Assembly: GCF_018263855.1 (NCBI RefSeq)
Contig: NZ_CP073318.1
Span: 9,734,001 to 9,798,000, forward strand
Reading direction: 5' to 3'
DNA length: 64,000 nt
Source of the DNA: Kutzneria sp. CA-103260
GTDB taxonomy: Bacteria > Actinomycetota > Actinomycetes > Mycobacteriales > Pseudonocardiaceae
Shown: one piece after another, positions 8,071 to 16,448 of the stretch
Layout of the letters: each line of letters begins with the position of its first letter
Position numbering within the stretch: the first letter of the stretch is position 1
Notes under the pieces: model-generated
What the model was told of the DNA's origin: nothing
The model's database searches: none
The model's input: only the letters and a program-made list of their open reading frames with translations
Program-made: the position numbers and the translations under genes

Positions 8071-9420
8071 GTGCCGGACCTGTCTGCGATCGTCAAGGCC
8101 TACGACATCCGTGGGGTGGTCGGCGAGCAGTTGGACGCCGCCGTCGCCCGTGCGCTGGGCGCGGCGTTCGCCAAGCTCGTCGGCGGGCCGTCGGTGGTGA
8201 TCGGGCACGACATGCGCGACTCCTCGCCGGAGCTGTCCGGCGCGTTCGCCGAGGGCGTGACCAGCCAGGGTGTCGACGTCGTGTCCATCGGGCTGGCCAG
8301 CACCGACATGCTGTACTTCGCCTCCGGCAAGCTCCAGCTGCCCGGCGCGATGTTCACCGCCAGCCACAACCCGGCCAAGTACAACGGCATCAAGCTGTGC
8401 CGGGCCGGCGCGGCGCCGGTGGGCCAGGACAGCGGCCTGGCCGAGATCCGGGACTGGGCGCAGCAGGGCGTGCCGGCGGCGCAGGGTCGCCAGGGCACTG
8501 TCACCCAGCGCGACATGCTCGCCGACTACGCCGCCTACCTGCGGGAACTGGTCGACCTGAGCGGCATCCGGCCGCTGAAGATCGCCGTCGACGCCGGCAA
8601 CGGCATGGGCGGCCACACGGTGCCCGAGGTGTTCGCCGGGCTGCCGATCGAGGTCGTGCCGATGTACTTCGAGCTGGACGGCAACTTTCCCAACCACGAG
8701 GCCAACCCGCTGGACCCGGCCAACCTGGTCGACCTGCAGCGCAAGGTCGTGGAGGTGGGCGCGGACGCCGGCCTGGCCTTCGACGGCGACGCCGACCGCT
8801 GCTTCGTGGTCGACGCCGACGGCAACCCGGTCTCGCCGAGCGCGGTGACCGCCCTGGTCGCCAGCCGTGAGCTGGCCAAGGAGCCCGGGGCCACGGTCAT
8901 CCACAACCTGATCACCTCCCGCTGCGTGCCGGAGATCGTGCTGGAGCGCGGCGGCAAGCCGGTGCGCACCCGCGTCGGGCACTCGTTCATCAAGCAGCGC
9001 ATGGCCGAGACCGACGCCATCTTCGGCGGCGAGCACTCGGCCCACTACTACTTCCGGGACTTCTGGCGGGCCGACACCGGCATGCTGGCCGCCATGCACG
9101 TGCTGGCCGCGCTGGGCGAGCAGGACGGGTCCCTGGCCGAGCTGACCGCCGAGTTCTGCCGCTACGAGGCGTCCGGCGAGATCAACTCCACGGTGGCCGA
9201 CCAGGCCGCCTCGACCGAGGCGGTGCGGGCCGCGTTCGCCGGCCGCGAAGGCGTGAGCTTCGACGAGATGGACGGGCTTACCGTCGACCTGGGCGACGGC
9301 CGCTGGTTCAACCTGCGCGCGTCCAACACGGAGCCGCTGCTGCGGCTGAACGTGGAGGCACCCGACGCCGACGCGGTCGCCGCGCTGCGCGACGAGGTGC
9401 TGGCCATCGTCCGGCGCTGA
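8071..9420 (+). CDS. manB: phosphomannomutase/phosphoglucomutase
   Basis: Interconverts mannose-6-P and mannose-1-P (and probably the glucose phosphates), feeding GDP-mannose for lipomannan, glycoprotein and nucleotide-sugar synthesis. 449 residues. The phosphoserine loop TASHNPAKYNG is near residue 97, the metal loop DGDADR at ~238, the sugar-binding GGEHSAHYYFRDFW near 325 and the phosphate-binding RASNTEPLLRLN near the C-terminus; all four alpha-D-phosphohexomutase signatures are intact. The start is GTG 8071, with GGGAGAAGG upstream. First enzyme in a four-gene mannose cluster with Trm112-like, SIS and manA genes. Confidence 0.95.
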   Translation: MPDLSAIVKAYDIRGVVGEQLDAAVARALGAAFAKLVGGPSVVIGHDMRDSSPELSGAFAEGVTSQGVDVVSIGLASTDMLYFASGKLQLPGAMFTASHNPAKYNGIKLCRAGAAPVGQDSGLAEIRDWAQQGVPAAQGRQGTVTQRDMLADYAAYLRELVDLSGIRPLKIAVDAGNGMGGHTVPEVFAGLPIEVVPMYFELDGNFPNHEANPLDPANLVDLQRKVVEVGADAGLAFDGDADRCFVVDADGNPVSPSAVTALVASRELAKEPGATVIHNLITSRCVPEIVLERGGKPVRTRVGHSFIKQRMAETDAIFGGEHSAHYYFRDFWRADTGMLAAMHVLAALGEQDGSLAELTAEFCRYEASGEINSTVADQAASTEAVRAAFAGREGVSFDEMDGLTVDLGDGRWFNLRASNTEPLLRLNVEAPDADAVAALRDEVLAIVRR

Positions 9421-9443
9421 GACTTTCCCCAGGGAGGAACCCG

Positions 9444-9650
9444 ATGGCCGTTCAGCTCGACCCACAGCTGCTGGAGATCCTGCGCTGCCCGTCGCCCGAC
9501 CACGCGCCGCTGCGCCCCGGCACCGTGGACGACGCCGACGCGGACATGCTCACCTGCACCGAGTGCGGCCGCGGCTACCCGGTCCAGGACGGCATCCCGG
9601 TGCTGTTGCTGGACGAGGCGGTGCCGCCGCCGGGCGGCCTGGCCGGGTGA
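9444..9650 (+). CDS. Trm112-like zinc-ribbon protein
   Basis: 68 residues. LLEILRCPSPDHAPLR and MLTCTECGRGYPVQDGIPVLLLDEA match the Trm112/YcaR small zinc-binding fold, in which such proteins activate or stabilise partner enzymes. Only three cysteines of a potential Cys4 set are present (C in LRCP; CTEC), the fourth being replaced around CPSPDH, where His may serve. It has a good ribosome site (GGGAGGAA) before ATG 9444 and lies between manB and the SIS gene, seven bases from the latter. Confidence 0.85.
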   Translation: MAVQLDPQLLEILRCPSPDHAPLRPGTVDDADADMLTCTECGRGYPVQDGIPVLLLDEAVPPPGGLAG

Positions 9651-9656
9651 GCTGAC

Positions 9657-10733
9657 GTGCTCGACGACACCCTGCTCGACGATCCGTCTCGGCTGGCCGA
9701 CATCGACAGCGGCGGGCTGCTGCGTGCGGCGGCGATGGCCGGCGCACAGGTGCGGGCCATCGCCGAGGCCACCGAGGAGGCCGGCGTCGCGCGGCTGGCC
9801 GAGGACCGTCCCCGGGCCCTGGTGCTGGTCACCCGGCCCGGCATCGGCGTGGCCGCCTCCCAGCTGCTGGCCGCGCTGCTGACCACGGCCTGCCCGGTGC
9901 CGGTGGTGCTGGCCGAGGCCGTGCCGAGCTGGATCGGCGCGCTGGACATGGTCATCGCCCACACCGACGACCCCGGCGACGTGGTGCTGGCCGAGTCCCT
10001 GGACCGGGCCACCCGGCGGGGGGCCCGTGTGATCGTGACGGCTCCGCCGGACGGCCCGGTGGCCGCCGCGGCCGCCGGCCGTGGCCTGCTGCTGCCGCCC
10101 CGGGTGCCGGTGCCGACCGGTTTCGGCTTCGCCCGCGCCCTGGCCGCCGGCCTGGTCGTGGTCGGGGCGCTCGGGCTGCTGCGCGCCGATCTCGTCGAAC
10201 TGGCCGACGAGCTGGACCGCGAGGCCGAGCGCGACCACCCGATGCACGAGTCCTTCGTCAACCCGGCCAAGAGCCTGGCGCTGCGCGTCGCCGACCGCAC
10301 GCCGCTGCTGTGGGGCCTGGACCCGGCGGCCACCGCCGTGGCCTGGCACGCCGCCTTCGTGCTGGCCAGCCACGCCGGCCTGGTCAGCGACGTGGCCGGC
10401 TACCAGCAGGCGATCGGCCGCGCGGCCCTGCACCGCGCCGCCGTGCAGTCCAGCTCCGGCGGCGACCTGTTCGCCGACCCGGACGACGAGCAGCCCACCC
10501 AGCCCCGGGTGCTGCTGCTGGCCGTCGGCCGCGGCGACGCCGCCGAGGCCACCCGGCGCGCGGCCGAGGCGACGCTGGCCGGCGCGGACGTGATCCGGCT
10601 GGACGAGGTCTCCGGCGGCGACGCCACCTGCGCCGCGGTGCTTGCCCTGCGTTTCGAGCTGGCCGCCCTCTACCTGGGGCTCGCGGCCGGCACCATCGGC
10701 GGCCCCGGGTACTACGCCCCGGCCGCCGTATGA
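9657..10733 (+). CDS. SIS-domain protein, phosphoglucose/phosphomannose isomerase-like (Rv3256c type)
   Basis: 358 residues. It has the layout of the bifunctional phosphoglucose/phosphomannose isomerase family: an N-terminal sugar-isomerase (SIS) half (GGLLRAAAMAGAQVRA; ARALVLVTRPGIGVAA) and a second half with PLLWGLDPAATAVAWHAAF. The lone ribose-phosphate type signatures are degenerate, so isomerase activity is not certain. It begins with GTG seven bases after the Trm112-like stop and ends 14 bases before manA, so it belongs to the mannose operon. The same order is conserved in mycobacteria. Confidence 0.8.
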   Translation: MLDDTLLDDPSRLADIDSGGLLRAAAMAGAQVRAIAEATEEAGVARLAEDRPRALVLVTRPGIGVAASQLLAALLTTACPVPVVLAEAVPSWIGALDMVIAHTDDPGDVVLAESLDRATRRGARVIVTAPPDGPVAAAAAGRGLLLPPRVPVPTGFGFARALAAGLVVVGALGLLRADLVELADELDREAERDHPMHESFVNPAKSLALRVADRTPLLWGLDPAATAVAWHAAFVLASHAGLVSDVAGYQQAIGRAALHRAAVQSSSGGDLFADPDDEQPTQPRVLLLAVGRGDAAEATRRAAEATLAGADVIRLDEVSGGDATCAAVLALRFELAALYLGLAAGTIGGPGYYAPAAV

Positions 10734-10747
10734 GGGAGTGACGACGA

Positions 10748-11983
10748 GTGGAGTTGCTGCACAACGCGGTGCGCCCCTATGCCTGGGGCTCGCGCACCGC
10801 GATCGCCGAGCTGCTCGGCAAGCCCGTGCCGGCGCCGCACCCCGAGGCCGAGCTGTGGATGGGGGCGCATCCCGGCGGGCCCTCGCACCTGGTCGACGCC
10901 GACGGTGACGAGCGGTCCCTGCTCGACGTGCTGGCCGCCGACCCGGACGGGCAGCTCGGGCAGCCGCTGGCCGCGCGCTGGGGCGGCCGGCTGCCGTTCC
11001 TGCTCAAGGTGCTGGCCGCCGACGAGCCGCTGAGCCTGCAGGCCCATCCGTCGGCCGCGCAGGCCGCCGAGGGCTTCGCCCGCGAGGAGGCCGCCGGCAT
11101 CCCGCGCGACGCCAAGAACCGCAACTATCCGGACCCGACGGCCAAGCCCGAGCTGATCTGCGCGCTGACCGAGTTCCACGCCCTGGCCGGGTTCGCCGAC
11201 CCCGCGCGCACCGTCCGCCTGCTGCGCGGGCTGGACGCGCAGGGCCTGGACCACTACACCGAGCTGCTGGCCGGGCAGCCGGATTCCGACGGCCTGCGGG
11301 CGCTGTTCACGACGTGGATCACGCTGCCGCAGCAGGCCCTGGACCAGCTGCTGCCGCAGGTGCTGGACGCGTGCGTGCGGCAGGTCAAGGAGCACGGCGA
11401 GTTCGACCTGGAGTGCCGGACCGTGCTGGAGCTGGGCGAGGCCTATCCGGGCGACGCCGGCGTGCTGGCCGCGGTGCTGCTCAACCGGATCGTGCTCAAG
11501 CCGGGGGAGGCGATCTTCCTGCCGGCCGGCAACCCGCACGCCTACCTGCGCGGCACCGGCATCGAGATCCTGGCCAACTCCGACAACGTGCTGCGCTGCG
11601 GGCTCACCCCCAAGCACGTGGACGTGCCCGAGTTGCTGCGGGTGCTGGACTTCTCCTACGGGCAGATGCCGGTGCAGACCGGTGACGTCCTCGCCCCGCA
11701 CGACTTCGTCTACCGGACGCCGGCGCCCGAGTTCGAGCTGTCGCGGCTGGAGTGGAACGCCGGCTCGGACGAACCGGTCCGGATCGACCACTCGGGACCG
11801 CAGATCCTGATCTGCATCGACGGGGCGGTCACGCTGCGTCGTCCCGACGGCGTCGAGCTGCCGCTGGGCAAAGGCGAGTCGGCCTGGCTGGCCGCCGCCG
11901 ACCCGGCCGTGGACGTCGTGCCGACAAGCCGTCCGGCCTCGGTGTTCCGGGCCACCGCCGGAGTCGATTCGTCCACCAATTAG
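10748..11983 (+). CDS. manA: mannose-6-phosphate isomerase, class I
   Basis: Converts fructose-6-P to mannose-6-P, the entry to GDP-mannose. 411 residues. The zinc site is visible as QAHPS (Gln, His), KPELICAL (Glu) and NPHAYL (His), with the downstream FLPAGNPHAYLRGTGIEI and SDNVLRCGLTPK typical of class I enzymes. The N-terminus NAVRPYAWGSRTAIAELLG is canonical. It starts at GTG 10748 after GGGAG, 14 bases from the SIS gene; the CDF transporter follows after 11 bases. The C-terminal cupin half (residues ~330-405) is complete. Confidence 0.95.
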   Translation: MELLHNAVRPYAWGSRTAIAELLGKPVPAPHPEAELWMGAHPGGPSHLVDADGDERSLLDVLAADPDGQLGQPLAARWGGRLPFLLKVLAADEPLSLQAHPSAAQAAEGFAREEAAGIPRDAKNRNYPDPTAKPELICALTEFHALAGFADPARTVRLLRGLDAQGLDHYTELLAGQPDSDGLRALFTTWITLPQQALDQLLPQVLDACVRQVKEHGEFDLECRTVLELGEAYPGDAGVLAAVLLNRIVLKPGEAIFLPAGNPHAYLRGTGIEILANSDNVLRCGLTPKHVDVPELLRVLDFSYGQMPVQTGDVLAPHDFVYRTPAPEFELSRLEWNAGSDEPVRIDHSGPQILICIDGAVTLRRPDGVELPLGKGESAWLAAADPAVDVVPTSRPASVFRATAGVDSSTN

Positions 11984-11994
11984 GGTTTCGTCCC

Positions 11995-12909
11995 ATGTCA
12001 GCAGGGGGCGGTACCAAAGCCATTGTCGCCGCGCTGAGCGCCAACGCCGGCATCGCGGTCGCGAAGTTCGTCGGATTCGCCGTGACGGGGTCGTCGTCGA
12101 TGCTCGCCGAGGGCGTGCACTCGATCGCCGACACCGCCAACCAGGGGCTGCTGCTGCTCGGCAGGCGGACCTCGCAGCGCAAGGCCGACGCCGAGCATCC
12201 GTTCGGCTACGGCCGTGACCGGTACTTCTACTCGTTCGTGGTGGCCCTGCTGCTGTTCACCCTCGGCGCGCTGTTCGCCATGTACGAGGGCATCCACAAG
12301 GTGGAGGAGCCCGAGCCGCTGTCGTACCCGCTCGTCGCCGTGATCATCCTGCTGGTCGCCGTGGCGCTGGAGGGCTACAGCTTCCGCACCGCCATGGCCG
12401 AGTCGCGGGAGCTGCGCGGCGACGCCAGCTGGTGGCAGTTCATCCGCCAGGCCAAGGTGCCCGAGCTGCCGGTCGTGCTGCTGGAGGACACCGGAGCCCT
12501 GTTCGGCCTGGTGTTCGCGCTGCTCGGCGTGGTGCTGTCGCTGGTGACCGGCAACCCGGTGTGGGACGGCGTCGCCACCATCGCCATCGGCGCGCTGCTG
12601 GGCGTGATCGCCGTCGTGCTGATCATCGAGATGAAGAGCCTGCTCATCGGCGAGGGGGCCGGGCCCGAGGTGCTGGCCGCCATCGTGCGGGAGTTGGAGG
12701 GCGGCAACGTGGAGCGGGTGATCCACATCCGCACCCAGTACCTGGGGCCGGAGGAGATCCTGGTCGCCGCCAAGATCGCGTTCGCCGGCGCCGCCACGGT
12801 CGCCGAGGTGGCCCGGTCCATCGACGAGGCGGAGATTCGGGTGCGATCCGCGGTGCCGGCGGCCCGTCTGATCTACCTGGAGCCCGATCTTGATAGGACC
12901 GCTCGGTAG
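11995..12909 (+). CDS. cation diffusion facilitator family transporter
   Basis: A proton-coupled divalent metal exporter of the inner membrane, about 304 residues. Five to six hydrophobic segments are visible. The first metal-site helix reads EGVHSIADTANQ (H-x3-D) and the partner helix LLEDTGALFGL (E-D); a cytoplasmic C-terminal domain (IVRELEGGNVERVIHIRTQYLGPEE) follows. ATG 11995 was chosen: it lies just after the manA stop and begins the membrane domain, whereas the open frame upstream overlaps manA. Zn2+, Mn2+ or Fe2+ are possible substrates; selectivity is not readable here. Confidence 0.88.
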   Translation: MSAGGGTKAIVAALSANAGIAVAKFVGFAVTGSSSMLAEGVHSIADTANQGLLLLGRRTSQRKADAEHPFGYGRDRYFYSFVVALLLFTLGALFAMYEGIHKVEEPEPLSYPLVAVIILLVAVALEGYSFRTAMAESRELRGDASWWQFIRQAKVPELPVVLLEDTGALFGLVFALLGVVLSLVTGNPVWDGVATIAIGALLGVIAVVLIIEMKSLLIGEGAGPEVLAAIVRELEGGNVERVIHIRTQYLGPEEILVAAKIAFAGAATVAEVARSIDEAEIRVRSAVPAARLIYLEPDLDRTAR

Positions 12910-12950
12910 GGTCTGAATCCGACAAAGACGTCGACGCACTGGGAGGGCGT

Positions 12951-14438
12951 ATGGCGGGCAGCGGCCTGTGGCGGACCAAGTCGATCGAGCAGTCGATCGC
13001 CGACACCGACGAGCCGGACACCAAGCTCCGCAAGGATCTCACCGCCTGGGATCTGACCGTGTTCGGCGTGGCCGTGGTGATCGGGGCCGGCATCTTCACG
13101 GTGACCGCCAGCACCGCTGGCAACGTCGCCGGGCCGTCGGTGGTGATCGCGTTCGTCATCGCCGCCATCGCCTGCGGGCTGGCCGCCCTGTGCTACGCCG
13201 AGTTCGCCTCGACCGTGCCGGTGGCCGGGTCCGCGTACACGTTCTCGTACGCCACCTTCGGCGAGTTCGTGGCCTGGATCATCGGCTGGGACCTGGTGCT
13301 GGAGTTCGCGCTGGCCGCCGCCGTGGTGGCCAAGGGCTGGTCGGCCTACCTGTCGCAGGTGCTGGGCCTGTTCGGCCTGGACGTGCCGACCATCGTGCCG
13401 ATCGGGCCGGTCGACTTCGACTGGGGCACCGTGCTGATCGTGCTCGTGCTGGGCACGCTGCTGGCCGTCGGCACCAAGCTGTCGTCCCGGTTCAGCCAGG
13501 TCATCACCGCCATCAAGGTGGCCGTGGTGCTGCTGGTGATCGTCGTGGGCATCGGCTACATCAAGGCGGCCAACTACACGCCGTTCATCCCGCCCGCGCA
13601 GCCGGCCTCGTCGGGTTCGCTGAACCAGTCCCTGTTCTCGCTGATCGCCGGCGGCCAGTCCAGCTCCTTCGGCGTCTTCGGCCTGCTGGCCGCCGCGTCG
13701 GTGCTGTTCTTCGCGTTCATCGGCTTCGACATCGTGGCCACCACCGCCGAGGAGACGCGCAACCCCCAGCGCAACGTGCCGCGGGGCATCCTCGGCTCGC
13801 TGGGCATCGTCACCGTGCTGTACGTCGCCGTGTCCCTGGTGGTGACCGGCATGGAGCCGTACACCAAGCTCGCCACCGGTGCTGACGGCGTGAAGAAGAC
13901 CCTGGCCACCGCCTTCGCCGACAACGGCGTGCACTGGGCCGCCGCCGTCATCGCCGTCGGCGCGCTGGCCGGCCTGACCACCGTTGTCATGGTCCTGCTG
14001 CTCGGTCAGACCCGGGTCCTGTTCGCCATGGGCCGCGACGGCCTGATTCCCCGGGGCCTGGCCAGGACCGGCAAGCACGGCACGCCGGTGCGGTCCACCA
14101 TCCTGGTTGTCATCGCGGTGGTCATCGCCGGTGGCTTCTTCCCCTCCGGCGAGTTGGAGGAGATGGTCAACGTCGGCACGCTGTTCGCCTTCGTGCTCGT
14201 CTCCATCGGCGTGGTCGTCCTGCGCCGCACCCGCCCGGACCTGCCGCGCGGCTTCCGCACGCCGCTGGTGCCGGTGGTCCCGGTGCTGGCGGTCGTGGCC
14301 TGCCTGTGGCTGATGCTGAACCTGGCCGTCTTCACCTGGGTCCGGTTCGTGATCTGGATGGCCCTCGGCGTTGTCGTCTACTTCGCGTACGGCTACCGCA
14401 AGTCGGCCCTGGCCGCCGAGGCCAGGACGAGGGTGTGA
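12951..14438 (+). CDS. APC-superfamily cationic amino acid permease
   Basis: 495 residues, 12-14 transmembrane helices. TM1 carries GVAVVIGAGIFTVTA, the unwound Gly-rich substrate-binding segment of APC transporters, and TM6 has FFAFIGFDIVATTAEE, characteristic of the cationic amino acid transporter (CAT/YfnA) group; NPQRNVPRGILGSL follows. The N-terminus WRTKSIEQSIADTDEPDTKLRK is typical of actinobacterial CAT homologues (Rv3253c type). An upstream GGGAGG supports ATG 12951. Last gene of the + strand run that begins with the mannose genes; a perfect GC hairpin follows its stop. Confidence 0.9.
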   Translation: MAGSGLWRTKSIEQSIADTDEPDTKLRKDLTAWDLTVFGVAVVIGAGIFTVTASTAGNVAGPSVVIAFVIAAIACGLAALCYAEFASTVPVAGSAYTFSYATFGEFVAWIIGWDLVLEFALAAAVVAKGWSAYLSQVLGLFGLDVPTIVPIGPVDFDWGTVLIVLVLGTLLAVGTKLSSRFSQVITAIKVAVVLLVIVVGIGYIKAANYTPFIPPAQPASSGSLNQSLFSLIAGGQSSSFGVFGLLAAASVLFFAFIGFDIVATTAEETRNPQRNVPRGILGSLGIVTVLYVAVSLVVTGMEPYTKLATGADGVKKTLATAFADNGVHWAAAVIAVGALAGLTTVVMVLLLGQTRVLFAMGRDGLIPRGLARTGKHGTPVRSTILVVIAVVIAGGFFPSGELEEMVNVGTLFAFVLVSIGVVVLRRTRPDLPRGFRTPLVPVVPVLAVVACLWLMLNLAVFTWVRFVIWMALGVVVYFAYGYRKSALAAEARTRV

Positions 14439-14442
14439 CCGA

Positions 14443-14471
14443 GCGGCCGGCCGACGCGCTCGGCCGGCCGC
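14443..14471. terminator. GC-rich hairpin terminator between convergent genes
   Basis: GCGGCCGGCCGA and TCGGCCGGCCGC form a perfect 12-base stem with a five-base loop, four bases after the permease stop and ten bases before the stop of the convergent gene. No U-tract. Confidence 0.65.
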
Positions 14472-14481
14472 ACGGCCTTGG

Positions 14482-15048
14482 TCAGGCGATCTCCCGCAGC
14501 ACCGGCCGCAGCGCCCAGCTGAACGCGGCGGTGTTGTCGATGAGCGCGGGGGAGGCCAGCACCTGGTTGAACCCGCGCCGCATCCAGAACTGCCCGCGCA
14601 CCGGCAGCTCGGTGATCATCAGGTGGAACGGCCGGACGGCGCGCTCCAGCTCCGTGCCGACGTCGGCGACCAGGTCGGTGATCCACATCCGGGAGCTGTC
14701 CCGGTGCCGGCCGTGCCGCAGCTCGTGCCGGGTCAGCTGGGCGTCCCACTGCCGGATGGGCTCGATGAGCGCGCCCAGCGCCCGGCACACCGCCGGCCAG
14801 CGGGCCATCCAGCGGTCGTCGCTGATGGGCATGCCCTCGAGGATGCCGTCGAACCAGTGCAGCCATTCGGACTCGACGGCCGCGCGGTCCACCCCGGGCG
14901 CGGGCAGCACCGGCACCCACGGGTCGGTCGGCGGATAGGGGTCGTCGGGCACGCTCAGCGCGAGCGCGTCCCGCAGGAATAGGGCGGTTCGGACGTCCGG
15001 TCGGACCCCGATCTGCAATGTCCAGGTGGGTTGGCGTTCGGCGAGCAT
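14482..15048 (-). CDS. conserved hypothetical protein
   Basis: 188 residues, soluble, Trp/Arg-rich, with no signal or membrane segment. ATG 15048 is chosen because GGGAGGT lies five bases upstream; the longer frame has no ribosome site. Recognisable blocks are TWTLQIGVRPDVRTALFLRDAL near the start, WLHWFDGILEG in the middle and MWITDLVADVGTELERAVRPFHLMITELPV near the end. I do not recognise a family or catalytic motif. It is divergent from the MutL-like gene with a 98-base gap, and convergent with the permease. Confidence 0.65.
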   Translation of the reverse strand: MLAERQPTWTLQIGVRPDVRTALFLRDALALSVPDDPYPPTDPWVPVLPAPGVDRAAVESEWLHWFDGILEGMPISDDRWMARWPAVCRALGALIEPIRQWDAQLTRHELRHGRHRDSSRMWITDLVADVGTELERAVRPFHLMITELPVRGQFWMRRGFNQVLASPALIDNTAAFSWALRPVLREIA

Positions 15049-15146
15049 GGCTGACCTCCCTCGGTGGGGAAGGTGATCTTCCACACACAGAATGAGGCAG
15101 CGCCCGCTTTCACGCCAGTGCGCGGGCACAACGTAGCTTGTCTGTT

Positions 15147-16448
15147 ATGAGCACGCTGCTGTGCCTGGACATCGGTTCGACCTGGACGAAGGGCGCCCTG
15201 GTCGCCGCCGACGGCACTTTGCTGGGGACGGCGCAACATCCCACCACTCCGCCGGAAGTGTTGACTGGAATCGCCTCCGTCACCACCCGTTTGGAGGCTC
15301 AAGGTGCGCCGGTGCTGGCCTGTTCCAGCGCGGGCGGGGGCCTGCGGCTGGCCGTGGTGGGTCAGGAACGGTTGGTGAGCGCGGAAGCCGGCTACCGGGT
15401 GGCGCTGTCGGCCGGCGCCAAGATCGTGCATGTTGTTGCGGGGCAACTGGATGGCGCGGCGATTCGTGAACTTCGCGCCACTGAGCCGGATCTGGTGCTG
15501 CTGGCCGGCGGCACCGACGGCGGGGACCGCAGTGTGCTGCTGCACAACGCCAGGCGCATCGCGGCCAACCGGCTGCGGCCGCCGATCGTGTTGGCCGGCA
15601 ACGCCGACGCCCGGGCCGAAGCGGAGGCGCTGCTGCACGCGACCGGCCGCACCGTGGTGGCCACCGACAACGTGCTGCCGGACGTCGGCGAGCTGGCCCC
15701 CGGCCCGGCGCGGGCGGCGATCCGGGAACTGTTCCTGCGGCACGTGATCGGCGGCAAGGGACTGTCCAAAGGCAACACCTTCCGCAGTCTCGTGCGGGCG
15801 GTGACGCCGGACGCGGTCCTCATCGGCGTCTCCCGCCTGGCGGCGATCCTGGCCAAGCGTGAGGCGGGCGCGGTGATGGTGGTCGACGTGGGCGGCGCGA
15901 CGACGGACGTCTACTCGGCCGTGTCCACTGTGGACGAGAACGTCATGGAGCGCACGGTGGCGCTGCCGGCCGACCGTCGCACGGTCGAGGGTGATCTCGG
16001 CATGCGCTGGTCGGCCCCAGGAATCGTGGCCGAGGCCGAGGTGGAACGCCTTGAGCCGCAAGGAGATCTCCAGGAGGAAGCGCGCCGCCGAGCAGCCGCC
16101 GTGGACTGGATTCCCGGCGACGACCACGGCCGCGACGTGGACGCGGCGCTGGCCGCGCTCGCGGCGATCCTCGCGACCCGACGCCACCTGAGGCTGGTCG
16201 ACGGTCAGCTCGGTCCGAAGGGGGCGGGCCTGCTTGTCCTGTCCGGCGGCGTGTTCCGGCACGCGACACCAGAGCGCTTGCAAGCCATCGAGGACCGACT
16301 GCGCGCGGATCCCGTGCTACGGCCGGTGTTGCGCAACGCAGAGATCATCGTGGACGGCCGCTATGTGCTGGCGCCGGCCGGTCTGCTGGCCGACGCCGGC
16401 CACGTGGCGACAGCGGATGCCTTGCTGGAAAACCACTTCAGCGCTTGA
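15147..16448 (+). CDS. MutL/GlmL-family ASKHA ATPase (B12-mutase accessory type)
   Basis: 433 residues. The N-terminal LCLDIGSTWTKGALV is the phosphate-1 loop, and MVVDVGGATTDVYS the second phosphate loop, of the actin/Hsp70-fold MutL family. These proteins accompany glutamate mutase and some other adenosylcobalamin aminomutases, probably as reactivating chaperones. The name is unrelated to DNA mismatch-repair MutL. GGTDGGDRSVLLHNA and SGGVFRH are further family blocks. No mutase subunit gene (GlmS/GlmE) is present in this window, so the partner must be elsewhere or different. ATG 15147 is preferred over TTG 15138. Its end overlaps the convergent membrane-hydrolase gene by 11 bases. Confidence 0.8.
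   Translation: MSTLLCLDIGSTWTKGALVAADGTLLGTAQHPTTPPEVLTGIASVTTRLEAQGAPVLACSSAGGGLRLAVVGQERLVSAEAGYRVALSAGAKIVHVVAGQLDGAAIRELRATEPDLVLLAGGTDGGDRSVLLHNARRIAANRLRPPIVLAGNADARAEAEALLHATGRTVVATDNVLPDVGELAPGPARAAIRELFLRHVIGGKGLSKGNTFRSLVRAVTPDAVLIGVSRLAAILAKREAGAVMVVDVGGATTDVYSAVSTVDENVMERTVALPADRRTVEGDLGMRWSAPGIVAEAEVERLEPQGDLQEEARRRAAAVDWIPGDDHGRDVDAALAALAAILATRRHLRLVDGQLGPKGAGLLVLSGGVFRHATPERLQAIEDRLRADPVLRPVLRNAEIIVDGRYVLAPAGLLADAGHVATADALLENHFSA

Noticed and set aside
7837..9465. 542-codon antisense frame over manB
   Set aside because: Shadow of a certain gene; no motif.
15147..16448. DNA mismatch repair MutL
   Set aside because: The sequence is of the ASKHA (actin/Hsp70-like) GlmL family with DIGSTWTKG and DVGGATTD; it lacks the GHKL ATPase motifs of repair MutL.
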